A DNA stretch of 64,000 bases from NCBI RefSeq assembly GCF_023156535.1, contig NZ_JALNMH010000009.1, positions 62,001 through 126,000 on the forward strand, written 5' to 3'. This document shows positions 27,789-36,810 of the stretch, piece by piece. This DNA is from Pseudomarimonas salicorniae (GTDB lineage: Bacteria > Pseudomonadota > Gammaproteobacteria > Xanthomonadales > Xanthomonadaceae). The position numbers and the translations under genes were made by a program. A model generated the notes under the pieces. That model worked only from the letters and a program-made list of their open reading frames with translations, was not told the origin of the DNA and ran no database searches. Positions within the stretch are counted from its first letter, which is position 1, and the number at the start of each line of letters is the position of its first letter.

Positions 27789-28406
27789 ATGCTTTCTTCC
27801 GACGATCTCGACCTGCTCGTGACCCGCGGGTTCGTGGTCGTAGAGGGGCTGCTTCCCGATTACCTGCTGACGGCCCTGGTCGCCGACTGCCAGGCGCTGG
27901 ACGCCGACGATGCGCTGCGCCCGGCGGCGGTGGGGCGCGGCGAAGGGCGCACCCGCGACGCCTCACTGCGCGGCGATGCCATCCGCTGGATCGACCCGCA
28001 CCCCGAAGTACCGGTGCGCGGCGAGTTCCTTGCCCGGCTGGATGCGCTGCGCATCGAGCTGAACCGACAGCTGATGCTCGGCCTCGACCATTTCGAGGCG
28101 CACTACGCGATCTACCCGCCCGGCGCCGGTTACGTCCGCCACGTCGATCGCTTCCGCGACGACGATGCGCGCACGGTGAGCTTTGCTGCCTATCTGAACC
28201 CGGACTGGTCGGAGGATGACGGCGGCGCGCTGCGGCTCTACCTGCCGGGCGGCGAGGTCGACATCGTGCCCCGGCTCGGCACGTGCGCCCTGTTCCTCAG
28301 CGCCAGTATCGAACACGAAGTCCTGACCACCCAGCGCCCGCGGATGAGCATCGCAGGCTGGTTCCGCCGCCGTCCCCTGCTGCCGCTGAAAGTAGTGCCG
28401 GGATAA
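27789..28406 (+). CDS. 2-oxoglutarate/Fe(II)-dependent dioxygenase (prolyl 4-hydroxylase-like)
   Basis: This 205-residue protein belongs to the 2OG-Fe(II) oxygenase superfamily. The metal ligands are His 118 and Asp 120 (RHVDRF) and His 176 (SIEHEVL), with Arg 185 of RPRMSIAGWFR placed to bind 2-oxoglutarate. HYAIYPPGAGYVRHVD and FAAYLNPDW are typical of P4H/SM-20-like bacterial enzymes, which hydroxylate proteins such as translation factors. It has no signal peptide and is a single-gene transcript with its own promoter element. It ends convergently with the GH2-like gene across repeat R1. Confidence 0.91.
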   Translation: MLSSDDLDLLVTRGFVVVEGLLPDYLLTALVADCQALDADDALRPAAVGRGEGRTRDASLRGDAIRWIDPHPEVPVRGEFLARLDALRIELNRQLMLGLDHFEAHYAIYPPGAGYVRHVDRFRDDDARTVSFAAYLNPDWSEDDGGALRLYLPGGEVDIVPRLGTCALFLSASIEHEVLTTQRPRMSIAGWFRRRPLLPLKVVPG

Positions 28407-28418
28407 GGCGGCTGGCTC

Positions 28419-28549
28419 GGGCGCGAAGCAGACCTTCCGCAGAACCCGAATGTAGGAGCCAGCTTGCTGGCGATCGTCCCATCCGGGGCGCCTATCGCCA
28501 GCAAGCTGGCTCCTACAGCGGGACCGGGGCGAATGCGAACTTCGCGCCC
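28419..28549. repeat. R1 MITE-like repeat, copy C
   Basis: This complete 131-bp unit has terminal repeats GGGCGCGAAG (28419-28428) and CTTCGCGCCC (28540-28549), with inner inverted arms at 28451-28474 and 28494-28517. It is almost the same sequence as copy B, in the same orientation. Confidence 0.93.
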
Positions 28550-28637
28550 ATACCGCCCCTTACCAAATGTCCGCCCGTGGTCGGTTTCTGCCGCACACCC
28601 GCCTGCCGGCGGTGGTCACTGTCTCCGGCGAGGCCGG

Positions 28638-29978
28638 TCAGTGCGGCTGCCGGACTTCGGCAAATTCGTGGCTGTCCGCCACGAGGAACGGAAGGTTGGC
28701 GTGGCCGGCCTTGCCGCGGCCGTCGCGGACGGTCACGAACAGCCGATAGGCGCCGGGTCGAGCGGGCGCGGTGAAGGACACTTGGCCGGGCTCGCCCGGG
28801 CGCATGCCCGCCTCGATGGAAGGGGGCAGCGTTTCGGGATCACCACCGACACTGGTCGCCCGGCTCTCCTCACGCAGCGTCCAGTCGAACACCGCCGACC
28901 CATGCATCGGGTACGTGGCGAGCTTCGCCCGCAGCGCCTGTCCCGGAGCCGCCGTGACGCCTTCGACCGCGCTGAGGCCTTCGAGAGTCAACCCGTCGAC
29001 CTCGGGCGCGGCGTGCCCGGGTGATCGCCCGGTCCACAGCAGCTGCATGGCATCCACCGCGGCGGTGGACTCGCCGCTGGACAGGAACATGCCGTACCAG
29101 GTCGGCGTGCGCTCCTGCTTCTGGCCCCAGAGGAATACGAAGCTGCCCAGACAGCGGCCGGGGTCGGCGAGGATCGACTGCCGGTAGCGTTCCTGCAGAC
29201 GCCGTGCCTTGACCGCGCTGCTGTCCTCGATCGGCGCCCCCCAGGGCGTGCGCGGCACTTCCCAGTGCCCGGTGGGTCCCCACTCGGTCACCAGGTAGGG
29301 ACCGTCCCAGCCCGCCTCGTGGAGCTGCGGCAGGCGGTCGATATCGCCATAGAGCTGAACCCCCAACAGTTTCAGCGAGGGAGCCCGGCTGCGGATCTCG
29401 GCGATGAGTTCGGCGCTGAAGCCGGCGATCGGGGTCAGGGCCGGGTGCCTTGGGTCCTCTTTGCCGATCATCCTGACGATGTCCTCGACGGCGTCCCAGA
29501 CCCGCGGATCGCGCGACTCGAGATTGAGCTCGTTGCCCACCACCCAGAGAAGCAGGGCCGGATGCTCGCGGTGCCTGCGCACCTCGTCGCGCAGTCGCTC
29601 AAGCTGTCGGGCGACGGCCTCGGGGTCGCCGTAGTCGAAACCGTGACGCTCGCGCCCCACGTCGAGCCCGAGTGCGACGAACAGGCCCGAGGCCAGGGCC
29701 CGGTCGAGCAATGCCTGGCCGGACTCCCCCGGCCTGTCGACGCGCCAGGTCCGGATTACATTGCCGCCGGCGGCCGCAAGCGCCTCGACATCGCCGGTCT
29801 CGAGACCGGCACCGCGCAGGAACAGCGGCCGGCCACCTACCTGCAGCTGCCAATCCGCACCCTGCGGCACCACCCTCACCTCGGCGACCCTGCCCGCCTC
29901 GGGCCGCGGCTCACCTTCAGCGCGAAGGCACGTCGAGACCAGCAGCAGGAGCAGCCCGGCAAGGCGGGCGGCGGGCAT
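28638..29978 (-). CDS. Exported glycoside hydrolase, GH2/GH5-like TIM barrel
   Basis: This 446-residue protein has a signal peptide (about 1-20), a short beta-rich entry (PLFLRGAGLE) and a TIM barrel of the GH-A clan. The acid/base Glu 150 is in LLLWVVGNELNL and the likely nucleophile Glu 232 is in YLVTEWGP, both at the ends of clan strands 4 and 7. A C-terminal beta domain (about 350-446) follows. Such proteins are annotated as GH2 TIM-barrel or cellulase-like; specificity is not readable, but a glucan-related substrate fits the locus. Its ATG overlaps the stop of the upstream sugar permease (TGATG), so expression is coupled to it and to the LacI operator. Confidence 0.86.
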   Translation of the reverse strand: MPAARLAGLLLLLVSTCLRAEGEPRPEAGRVAEVRVVPQGADWQLQVGGRPLFLRGAGLETGDVEALAAAGGNVIRTWRVDRPGESGQALLDRALASGLFVALGLDVGRERHGFDYGDPEAVARQLERLRDEVRRHREHPALLLWVVGNELNLESRDPRVWDAVEDIVRMIGKEDPRHPALTPIAGFSAELIAEIRSRAPSLKLLGVQLYGDIDRLPQLHEAGWDGPYLVTEWGPTGHWEVPRTPWGAPIEDSSAVKARRLQERYRQSILADPGRCLGSFVFLWGQKQERTPTWYGMFLSSGESTAAVDAMQLLWTGRSPGHAAPEVDGLTLEGLSAVEGVTAAPGQALRAKLATYPMHGSAVFDWTLREESRATSVGGDPETLPPSIEAGMRPGEPGQVSFTAPARPGAYRLFVTVRDGRGKAGHANLPFLVADSHEFAEVRQPH

Positions 29979-31279
29979 CACCGGGAGAGATCGCCGCCGT
30001 GGAAGACCCGGGCATAGCGCAGACCGAACCAGAGGATGAAGGCGTAGCAGACCATCGGCACCAGGAAGGAGGGCTGGATGCCGACCCCGTCGGCCACAAA
30101 GCCCTGGATGAAGGGCACGATGGCGCCGCCCACGATCGCCATGCAAAGCACGCCCGAGCCCTGGCCGGTGCGGGCGCCCAGCCCGTGCAGGGCAATGCTG
30201 AAGATGGTCGGGAACATGATCGAATTGAACAGCCCGACGGCCAGGATCGCCCACATCGCAAGGCGCCCGTCGCCGAGTACCGCGACCAGGATCAGCGCAA
30301 TGGCCGCGGCGGCATTGAAGCCAAGCACCAGCCCGGGGCTGATCCGGCGCATCACGGCGAAACCGATGAACCGGCCGACCATCGCCCCGCCCCAGTAGTA
30401 GGCAACGAAGGTCGCCGCACTGGCGTGGTCGAGGCCGGCGATATACGGCTCGGAGAAGAAGTTGACCAGGAAGCTGCCGATGCTGACCTCGGCACCGACG
30501 TACAGGAAGATTGCGATCGCGCCGAGCAGGAGGTTGCGATGGCGCAGCACGCCGAAGCCCGGCGTCGCCTCGCTCGACTCCTGAGCATGCTCGACCTTGG
30601 GCAGCCGGGAGAGCGCGAAGAACACGGCCAGCACCAGCAGCAGGCCTGCGAGCAGCAGGTAGGGGCCCTGCACCGTCGCGGCCTCCGCTGCCCGGTGCGC
30701 CGCGCGCTGTGCCTCGTCCATGGCCGCGAGTTCGGACTCGGCGATGACCGCCGCGCCGCCGAGGATCAGCAGGCCGCCGAACAGCGGGCCCACGGTGGTG
30801 CCGAGCGAGTTGAAGGCCTGGGTCAGGGTCAGCCGGCTGGACGCGGTCTTCGGGTCACCGAGCAGGGTCACGAAGGGATTGGCCGCGACCTGCAGGATGG
30901 TGATGCCCGAGGCCAGCACGAACAATGCGAACAGGAACAGCGCGTAGCCGCTGCTGGCGGCCGGATAGAACAGTGCACAGCCGGTGGCCGCGATGATCAG
31001 GCCGGCCACCGCGCCATTCTGGTAGCCGATCCGGCGCACCAGCCCGCCGGCCGGGATCGAGACCACGAAGTAGGCTCCGAAGAAGCAGAACTGCACCAGC
31101 ATCGCCTGCACGTAGGTGAGGGTGTAGATCGACTTCAGGTGGGGAATCAGCACATCGTTCAGCGAGGTCAGCAGCCCCCACATGAAGAACAGGATGGTGA
31201 CGATGACCAGCGCCCGCCCGTGCGCCGGCGCCGGAGCCGGGACGACGGCTGCGGCCGCCTGCGGATGACCGAGATTCAT
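29978..31279 (-). CDS. MFS sugar permease, FucP/GluP (FHS) family
   Basis: This 433-residue proton/sugar symporter has twelve membrane helices. [19 protein letters not shown] in helix 1 is the signature of the fucose-galactose-glucose (FHS) group. It is followed by [21 protein letters not shown] and the segment [14 protein letters not shown], also family marks. Neighbours (LacI regulator, GH2-like hydrolase, glucokinase in the same regulon) make glucose the most likely substrate. GGAGGAGG lies upstream of the ATG at 31279. Transcription starts from a divergent promoter region shared with the LacI gene, where the operator 31349-31362 covers the -35 element. Confidence 0.92.
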   Translation of the reverse strand: MNLGHPQAAAAVVPAPAPAHGRALVIVTILFFMWGLLTSLNDVLIPHLKSIYTLTYVQAMLVQFCFFGAYFVVSIPAGGLVRRIGYQNGAVAGLIIAATGCALFYPAASSGYALFLFALFVLASGITILQVAANPFVTLLGDPKTASSRLTLTQAFNSLGTTVGPLFGGLLILGGAAVIAESELAAMDEAQRAAHRAAEAATVQGPYLLLAGLLLVLAVFFALSRLPKVEHAQESSEATPGFGVLRHRNLLLGAIAIFLYVGAEVSIGSFLVNFFSEPYIAGLDHASAATFVAYYWGGAMVGRFIGFAVMRRISPGLVLGFNAAAAIALILVAVLGDGRLAMWAILAVGLFNSIMFPTIFSIALHGLGARTGQGSGVLCMAIVGGAIVPFIQGFVADGVGIQPSFLVPMVCYAFILWFGLRYARVFHGGDLSR

Positions 31280-31324
31280 GGCTGCGCCTCCTCCAGGGTC
31301 CGCCCGGATCGGGCGCGATGCCGC

Positions 31325-31354
31325 ATTGTGCTGCACCGGCTGCGAGTATGACAA
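31325..31354 (-). promoter_or_regulatory. Predicted promoter of the sugar permease operon
   Basis: On the minus strand TTGTCA (31354-31349) is followed after 18 bases by CACAAT (31330-31325). The -35 element is part of the LacI-type operator. Confidence 0.42.
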
Positions 31355-31362
31355 CGCTGTCA
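31349..31362. promoter_or_regulatory. LacI-type operator, site 3 (sugar permease / LacI regulator)
   Basis: TGACAACGCTGTCA is identical to the sites at 20008-20021 and 22716-22729. It overlaps the -35 elements of both divergent promoters, consistent with repression of the permease and autoregulation of the regulator. Confidence 0.83.
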
Positions 31363-31385
31363 GCGCGTTCACATTGGTCTATAGT
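31357..31385 (+). promoter_or_regulatory. Predicted promoter of the LacI regulator
   Basis: CTGTCA (31357-31362) and TATAGT (31380-31385) are spaced by 17 bases. The predicted leader is about 30 bases. Confidence 0.52.
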
Positions 31386-31420
31386 GCTCGCGGAAATCCG
31401 ACCCAGCTCACGAGGGCCCC

Positions 31421-32431
31421 ATGGCAGCGCGTGCGCGCATCGAAGACGTGGCGACCGCAGCGGGCGTGTCGATCAAGACCGTGTCCCGCGTACTCAACCG
31501 TGAACCCAACGTGCGGCCGCAGACCCGCGAGCGGGTCATGCAGGCAGCCCAGGCGCTGCGCTACACGCCCCACGTTTCCGCGCGAAGCCTCGCCGGGAAC
31601 CGGTCCTTCAACATCGCCCTGCTCTACAACAACCCCTCCGACAACTACATGATGGGGGTCATCTCCGGGGTGCTGTCCGCCTGCGCGCACGAGCATTACC
31701 ACATGATCCTCTGCCCTGCGCCGCTCCAGGAGGACGAGGTGCTGGAGTGTGTCGATGAGCTGATGGCGCGCTCACGCCCCGACGGCCTGCTGCTGACTCC
31801 GCCGCTGACCGACTCTCCGGTCCTGCTGAACCGGCTGGACGAGCTGGAGGTCCCGTTCGCCATGATCTCTCCCAAGCTGCGCGACCAGCACGTGGGCGTG
31901 GCGATGGACGAGCCGCTGGCCGCAGAGCAGATGGTCGAGCACCTGGCGGGGCTTGGCCACAAGCGGATCGCGCATATCCTCGGCCACCCCGCCCACGGAG
32001 CCAGCGGCTGGCGCCTTGCAGGCTACCGCCGCGGCATGGCCCGCGCGGGACTCGCGCAGGACCCGGCACTGGAAGTCCCCGGAGAATTCTCGTTCGAGTC
32101 CGGCGTGGCCGCGGCCAAGGTGCTGCTCGACCGGGAGGATCGGCCCACGGCCATATTTGCGGCGAACGACGACATGGCAGCGGGCGTGATCCACGTGGCC
32201 TACGAGCGCGGACTGAGGGTTCCCCAGGACCTCTCGGTCTGCGGCTTCGACGACACACCGATGTCGCGGCAGCTGTTTCCGGCGCTTACCACCATCCACC
32301 AGCCCACCGACGAAATGGGCCGCATGGCCACCCTGGCCCTGCTCGGCTACATGCGCGACCAGACCTGCACCGGCATCCGCTGCGTCCCGCACACCCTGAT
32401 CGTGCGGCGCTCGACCGGCCCCGCGCCATGA
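31421..32431 (+). CDS. LacI-family transcriptional repressor 1
   Basis: This 336-residue LacI/GalR regulator has the helix-turn-helix IEDVATAAGVSIKTVSRVLN at residues 7-26, the hinge helix region HVSARSLAG and a periplasmic-binding-type effector domain with AIFAANDDMAAGV and VCGFDDTPMS. Its gene is adjacent to one of three identical operators and divergent from a sugar permease, the classic layout of a local repressor. I infer that it binds TGACAACGCTGTCA and controls the permease, GH3, glucokinase and TonB receptor genes, with a sugar as inducer. Its last bases overlap the second regulator by ATGA, so both are made together. Confidence 0.94.
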   Translation: MAARARIEDVATAAGVSIKTVSRVLNREPNVRPQTRERVMQAAQALRYTPHVSARSLAGNRSFNIALLYNNPSDNYMMGVISGVLSACAHEHYHMILCPAPLQEDEVLECVDELMARSRPDGLLLTPPLTDSPVLLNRLDELEVPFAMISPKLRDQHVGVAMDEPLAAEQMVEHLAGLGHKRIAHILGHPAHGASGWRLAGYRRGMARAGLAQDPALEVPGEFSFESGVAAAKVLLDREDRPTAIFAANDDMAAGVIHVAYERGLRVPQDLSVCGFDDTPMSRQLFPALTTIHQPTDEMGRMATLALLGYMRDQTCTGIRCVPHTLIVRRSTGPAP

Positions 32432-33555
32432 GCGTCGGCCGCGATGCCGAGCTGCCGCGGCCACGGCGGGCCGCGGGAAGCGGCCACTACACCTCGCTCG
32501 ACATCGCACTGCTGGCGGGCGTCTCGCAGTCCACCGTCTCGCGCGCGCTGAATGGCAGCCGCTCGGTGGGAACCGCCACGCGCCAGCGGATCGAGACCAT
32601 CGCCCGCGAACTGGACTACCACGTCGACCTGCGCGCCCGGCACCTGCGGACCCAGCAGACCGGGGCTCTCACCCTGCTGATGTTCGCCGACCCGGCGCTC
32701 GGCGGAGGCGGGCTGAATCCCTTCTTCCTGGCGATGATTGCCGGCATCACCGAGGCCGCCAACAAGCGCGGCTACGACCTGATCGTCTCACTGCAGCAGC
32801 TCTCGGATGACTGGCACGGCGACTATCTGCGCAGCCGCAAATCGGATGGCCTGATCCTGCTCGGCTACGGCGATTACCAGCGTCTGCAGCGGACACTGCG
32901 TGAGTTGGCCAGCCACGACACCCGCTTCGTACGCTGGGGAGTGGTCCAGGCCGACCAGCCGGGTCTCTCGGTGGGCTGCGACAACCGCGAGGGCTGCCGG
33001 CGGGCGACTGCCCACCTGCTGGCGCTCGGCAGGCGGCGCATCGCCTTCCTTGGCGAGCACTCCAGCCGCAGCCCCGAGTTTCGTGATCGCTATCTCGGCT
33101 ATGGCGACGCCGTTCGCGCGGCCGGTTTGCGTGTCGATCCTCGGCTCTGCATCAACGCCAGGCTCAATGAACTGCATGCCGGTGCCGGCGCGGTCGCGAG
33201 GCTGCTGGCCACGGCGGTGCCTTTCGACGCCGTGGTCGCCGCCAGCGACCAGATCGCGATCTCGGCCATGGGCAGCCTGCAGCGGGCCGGGATCCGGGTG
33301 CCCGAGGATGTCGCGGTGGTGGGTTTCGACGACCTGCCCCTGGGCGCACTCAGCTCCCCGTCCCTGACAACGGTCAGACAGGACCCGATGCTGGCGGGCG
33401 AACGCCTGGTCGCCACCCTGGTGGCGCAGATCGGCGGAGGGCGCAGCGACAGCGTGCTGATTCCCCCGCAGCTGATCGTCCGCGAATCCTGCGGAGCGGG
33501 CGCGCTCAGTCCCTCGCCCGACGCAGCAGCCACCAGGCGAACAGCGCGCCGGTAA
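32428..33555 (+). CDS. LacI-family transcriptional regulator 2
   Basis: This is a second, distinct LacI/GalR protein of 375 residues, coupled to the first by an ATGA overlap. It has an N-terminal extension of about 20 residues before the DNA-binding motif YTSLDIALLAGVSQSTVSRALN, then the hinge (RARHLRTQQT) and the sugar-binding fold ending in VVGFDDLPLGALSSPSLTTVRQD. The C-terminal 25 residues are Ala/Arg-rich, lie beyond the conserved IVRESC end and overlap the BASS transporter gene on the other strand by 50 bases. Its operator is unknown: it may share the 14-bp site, form mixed dimers or read a different sugar. Confidence 0.92.
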   Translation: MSVGRDAELPRPRRAAGSGHYTSLDIALLAGVSQSTVSRALNGSRSVGTATRQRIETIARELDYHVDLRARHLRTQQTGALTLLMFADPALGGGGLNPFFLAMIAGITEAANKRGYDLIVSLQQLSDDWHGDYLRSRKSDGLILLGYGDYQRLQRTLRELASHDTRFVRWGVVQADQPGLSVGCDNREGCRRATAHLLALGRRRIAFLGEHSSRSPEFRDRYLGYGDAVRAAGLRVDPRLCINARLNELHAGAGAVARLLATAVPFDAVVAASDQIAISAMGSLQRAGIRVPEDVAVVGFDDLPLGALSSPSLTTVRQDPMLAGERLVATLVAQIGGGRSDSVLIPPQLIVRESCGAGALSPSPDAAATRRTARR

Positions 33556-34366
33556 CGTACATCGACAGCGAGTACAGCGCCGGCGCGACCGAGGCCGCGG
33601 CCATCGAGAGCACGTGCAGGGCGACGAAAATAGCCAACGTGCCGTTGTGGATCCCGATCTCGAAGGCGATCGCGGTGGCCTGCGGCACGCCAAGCCGCAG
33701 CGCCCGGGCGGCGCCGTAGCCACTGAGCAGGCTGATCAGGTTGAACCCGACGACGGCGGCGCCGACCACCGCGACATAGCGCACCAGGGTGTCCCACTCC
33801 ATCACCACGGCCACCGCGATCAGGGCAGCAAGGATCAGGGTCGAGGCGATCTTCACCGGCCGCTCCACCTGCGCGGCCAGTGCCGGGCGTCGCGCCCGCA
33901 GCAGCATGCCGATGGCGACCGGCAGCAGCACCAGCAGCCCGACCTCGACCAGCTTGCGCAGCGGTGGCGGAACGACCTGTTCAGAACCGAGGAGCACGGC
34001 AAGGCCGGCGGCGGTCCACAGCGGCAGGGTGATCAGGGCCAGGGCCGAGTTGATCGCGGTCAGGCTGATGTTGAGCGCGACGTCACCGCGCGCCAGATGC
34101 GAGAACAGGTTGGCGGTCACCCCGCCCGGTGAGGCGGCGAGCAGGACCAGACCGAGGCCGAGCTCGGGCGGCAGGGACAGACCGATGGCCAGCGCGAAGG
34201 CCACCGGCGGCAGCAGCAGACCCTGGACCACCAGGGCAAGAATCACGGCGCGCGGCGCCCGCAGGACGCGGCGGAAGTCCTCGAGCGTGAGATGCAGGCC
34301 GAGCCCTATCATCACGATGCCGAGCGAGAGCGGCAGCAGCACGCTGAAAATCGGGCTGTCCGACAC
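33506..34366 (-). CDS. Bile acid:sodium symporter (BASS) family transporter
   Basis: This 286-residue membrane protein has about nine or ten helices of the BASS fold. Helix-start motifs include LPLSLGIVMIGLGLHLTLEDF, the discontinuous-helix segment ASPGGVTANLFSHLARGDVALNISLT and EIGIHNGTLAIFVAL, the last two forming the crossed sodium-binding region. Bacterial members carry organic anions such as pantoate-like acids or taurocholate with sodium. No neighbour reveals the substrate. The gene overlaps the end of LacI regulator 2 by 50 bases in a convergent layout, so heavy transcription of one could disturb the other. Confidence 0.91.
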   Translation of the reverse strand: MSDSPIFSVLLPLSLGIVMIGLGLHLTLEDFRRVLRAPRAVILALVVQGLLLPPVAFALAIGLSLPPELGLGLVLLAASPGGVTANLFSHLARGDVALNISLTAINSALALITLPLWTAAGLAVLLGSEQVVPPPLRKLVEVGLLVLLPVAIGMLLRARRPALAAQVERPVKIASTLILAALIAVAVVMEWDTLVRYVAVVGAAVVGFNLISLLSGYGAARALRLGVPQATAIAFEIGIHNGTLAIFVALHVLSMAAASVAPALYSLSMYVTGALFAWWLLRRARD

Positions 34367-34414
34367 GCAGGCGTCTCCGGCGGTTCCCCCGCCGCCGGGA
34401 GATCGAAGCGAAGG

Positions 34415-35227
34415 CTACTTCAAGAGCTCGAGCTTGTCGCGGTAGCTGCGGCTGAGCTTCACCTCATGCCCCGAGTCGAGGCATAGGAAGTACTCGCCGT
34501 TGATGTGCGGGCGCAGGGTGGTGACCCGGCGGATATTGACGATGGTCGAGCGGTGCACGCGCTGGAAACGCCGCGGGTCGAGCTGGTTCTCCATTTCGCG
34601 CAGGGTCGCCCGCAGCACATGGGTTTCGCCATCGGTGTTGACGCACATGTAGTCGCCGGCCGCCTCGATCCAGCGGATGCTGTCCAGCGGCACGCGGGAG
34701 ATCTTGCCGCCATCCTTGATCGCCAGCATGTCCGGGTCGCGCGCCGCGGACGGATCGAGCGGCTCGCTGAGTGCCTCCTCCAGCTCGAGATCCGGGCGCC
34801 CGGACATCCGCCGCAGCAGATCGAGCAGCTGCTCGCGCTGGCTCTCGGCGCCGCGCTCGGCCAGGGCATCGCGCACCCGGCCCAGCGACTGGGCCAGCCG
34901 GGCCTCGTCGACCGGCTTGAGCAGGTAGTCCAGCGCGCAGGCCTCGAAGGCCTGTACCGCATGCTGGTCGAAGGCGGTGACGAAGACAACCAGCGGCCGC
35001 TTCGACTCGGGGATGGCGGCCAGGGTCTGGAAGCCGTCCATGCCGGGCATCTGCACGTCGAGGAAGATCAGCTCGGGCCGCGTCTCCTCCAGCTTCTGCA
35101 GCAGCTCGCGTCCGTTCGCGCAGTGACCGGCGACCTGGATGTCCGAGTGCTCGCGCAGACGCAGCTCGAGTCCGCGACGGGCCAGCGGTTCATCATCGAC
35201 GATCAGCGCACGGATCGGCTCGGACAT
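34415..35227 (-). CDS. LytTR-family response regulator
   Basis: This 270-residue regulator has an N-terminal receiver domain (acidic pair DDE near residue 11, phosphorylation site Asp 57 in LIFLDVQMPG, Lys in YLLKPVDE) and a C-terminal LytTR DNA-binding domain (about 165-268, with IRWIEAAGDYMCVNTDGE and FQRVHRSTIVNI). LytTR proteins bind DNA by beta-strand loops at paired direct repeats. It follows the histidine kinase gene by 87 bases and is its obvious partner. Promoters it controls are not evident in the window. Confidence 0.95.
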   Translation of the reverse strand: MSEPIRALIVDDEPLARRGLELRLREHSDIQVAGHCANGRELLQKLEETRPELIFLDVQMPGMDGFQTLAAIPESKRPLVVFVTAFDQHAVQAFEACALDYLLKPVDEARLAQSLGRVRDALAERGAESQREQLLDLLRRMSGRPDLELEEALSEPLDPSAARDPDMLAIKDGGKISRVPLDSIRWIEAAGDYMCVNTDGETHVLRATLREMENQLDPRRFQRVHRSTIVNIRRVTTLRPHINGEYFLCLDSGHEVKLSRSYRDKLELLK

Positions 35228-35314
35228 GTCTCAGACGGAGAGAGGGGGTCCGCACAGGCTGCGCCGGGCCTCCCCCCCCGGCATGTGCCCAAGGTCACGG
35301 TGCCGGGACGCGGT

Positions 35315-36544
35315 TCAGCTGCCGCGGCGCCCCGAGAGCTCGAAGGGCAGCCGCATGCGCACCTCGAAGCCACCTCCCGGCCGGTTGCCGGCGGAAAACT
35401 GCTGGCGCTCGCCGTAGAGCACCTGCAGGCGGTCGCGGGTGTTGGCAAGACCCACCCCGTGGCCCTCGCCGGCCGGCTCGGGCCCCTTGTCGCCGCAGCC
35501 GGGTCCGTCGTCGAGCACCGCCAGCTCCAGCTGGCTGCCCTGCCGGCGGGCGTGGATCTCCAGATGCCCGCCTTCCTCGCGCTTGGCCACGGCGTACTTC
35601 ACCGCGTTCTCGATCAGCGGCTGCAGCAGCAGCGAGGGCAGCAGCGCCTCGCGGCAGTCCTCGGCGACGTCGACGCGCAGCTTCAGGCGGTCGTCGAAGC
35701 GGAGCTTCTCGATGTCGAGATAGAGCTGGATGGCCTCCAACTCCTGGCGCAGGCTGACCCGCTGCATCGGATCGTTGTCCAGAGAATGGCGAAGGAAGGC
35801 CGACAGGCCCTGCACCATGCGGTTCGCGGTGGGGGTGTCGCGGTCGAGGATCAGGGTCGAGATCGCGTTGAGCGTGTTGAACAGGAAGTGCGGGTTGAGC
35901 TGGTAGCGCAGCATCTTCAGCTGCGCCTGATGGGCCATGGCTGTGGCCTGCAGGGTCTGGCGGACCTGGATCTGCAGCTCGCGGTAGAAACGCAGCGTGA
36001 TGTAGAGGAAGGTCCAGGCAAGAATCAGGTAGGTGTAGCCGACCATGGCGCCAAGCCAGCTGCTGATCTTGATGGTCTCCATCTCGGGCTCTTTGAGCAT
36101 CCAGGTGAAGCCCAGGGTGACACTCATCGCCGCGCCGACCACGGCCGATGGAAGCAGCATCGCGACCGCCAGCGGCAGGGGCGCCAAGCCACGCCACAGC
36201 CGCATCAGGTGGCGCAGGCCCAGGGTGCCGACGAAGCCGACCAGGTAGATCGGCAGGGTCACCTGCCAGGCATCCCAGGGTCGCCCGTTCACCAGCGCAG
36301 ACAGGTAGCTGAAGATGGCCACGCCGCCCCAGCCGAGCAGCTGAAGCTGCCAGAACAGGCGGTTGGTGTCGGCGGTGGCGATATCGAACTTCATCCAGCC
36401 CGGAAGCCGCGGAGGGTCGAGGGAAATGCTACGCAGTCGGGGCACGGCCCCGGTGTCGCTTGAGCGTGTGGCCGGGTCTGCTGATCGCAGGGGCGCCGAG
36501 GGCTTGTCGGCCTGCCCCCCGGCACCCTCGCCCCGCCGCATCAT
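35315..36544 (-). CDS. LytS/YehU-type sensor histidine kinase
   Basis: This 409-residue membrane kinase has four predicted membrane helices (about 65-82, 95-112, 123-145 and 163-187), then the His_kinase domain with the phospho-acceptor His 219 in RYQLNPHFLFNTLNAIST, followed by an HATPase_c domain (N box IENAVKYAVAKR, G boxes DDGPGCGD and GHGVGLANTRDRL). There is no large periplasmic sensor, so it probably senses within the membrane. The ATG at 36544 overlaps the acylphosphatase stop as ATGA, which supports this start over the ATG at 36394. It pairs with the LytTR regulator. Confidence 0.93.
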   Translation of the reverse strand: MMRRGEGAGGQADKPSAPLRSADPATRSSDTGAVPRLRSISLDPPRLPGWMKFDIATADTNRLFWQLQLLGWGGVAIFSYLSALVNGRPWDAWQVTLPIYLVGFVGTLGLRHLMRLWRGLAPLPLAVAMLLPSAVVGAAMSVTLGFTWMLKEPEMETIKISSWLGAMVGYTYLILAWTFLYITLRFYRELQIQVRQTLQATAMAHQAQLKMLRYQLNPHFLFNTLNAISTLILDRDTPTANRMVQGLSAFLRHSLDNDPMQRVSLRQELEAIQLYLDIEKLRFDDRLKLRVDVAEDCREALLPSLLLQPLIENAVKYAVAKREEGGHLEIHARRQGSQLELAVLDDGPGCGDKGPEPAGEGHGVGLANTRDRLQVLYGERQQFSAGNRPGGGFEVRMRLPFELSGRRGS

Positions 36545-36810
36545 CCGATGCGGAAGCCGCGCCGCCCGGACACCGCCGCCGGCGCCACCTCAACCCGCTC
36601 CACCGAGGCCGGAACCGGCCCGCGATGAAGCCACGCCTGCAGCGCATCGAGCGCCGCGGCGGCGCCCTCGGCCAGCACTTCTACCCGGCCGTCGGCGAGG
36701 TTCACGGCTTCGCCCTGCAGCCCGAGGGCCTGCGCCTCGTCGCGGGTGGCGGCGCGAAAGCCGACGCCCTGCACGCGGCCCGAGACCAGGAAGCGGCGCG
36801 CCTCAACCAC
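36541..36810 (-). CDS. acyP: Acylphosphatase
   Basis: Acylphosphatase hydrolyses carboxyl-phosphate bonds. This 89-residue protein has the signature SGRVQGVGFRAATRDEAQALGLQGEAVNLADGRVEV split over residues 9-45, including the catalytic Arg in GVGFR and the catalytic Asn in GEAVNLADG. The length matches the family exactly if translation starts at the GTG at 36810, which lies within the end of the thioredoxin gene; longer reading to 36891 gives an unusual Arg-rich leader. Its stop overlaps the kinase start by four bases, so the gene is in one operon with tlpA and the two-component genes. Confidence 0.9.
   Translation of the reverse strand: MVEARRFLVSGRVQGVGFRAATRDEAQALGLQGEAVNLADGRVEVLAEGAAAALDALQAWLHRGPVPASVERVEVAPAAVSGRRGFRIG

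Noticed and set aside
24137..28549. R1 copies B and C as ends of a composite transposon carrying 24.3-28.4 kb
   Set aside because: The copies have the same orientation and there is no transposase, no target duplication and no shift in gene style between them; other R1 copies occur widely.
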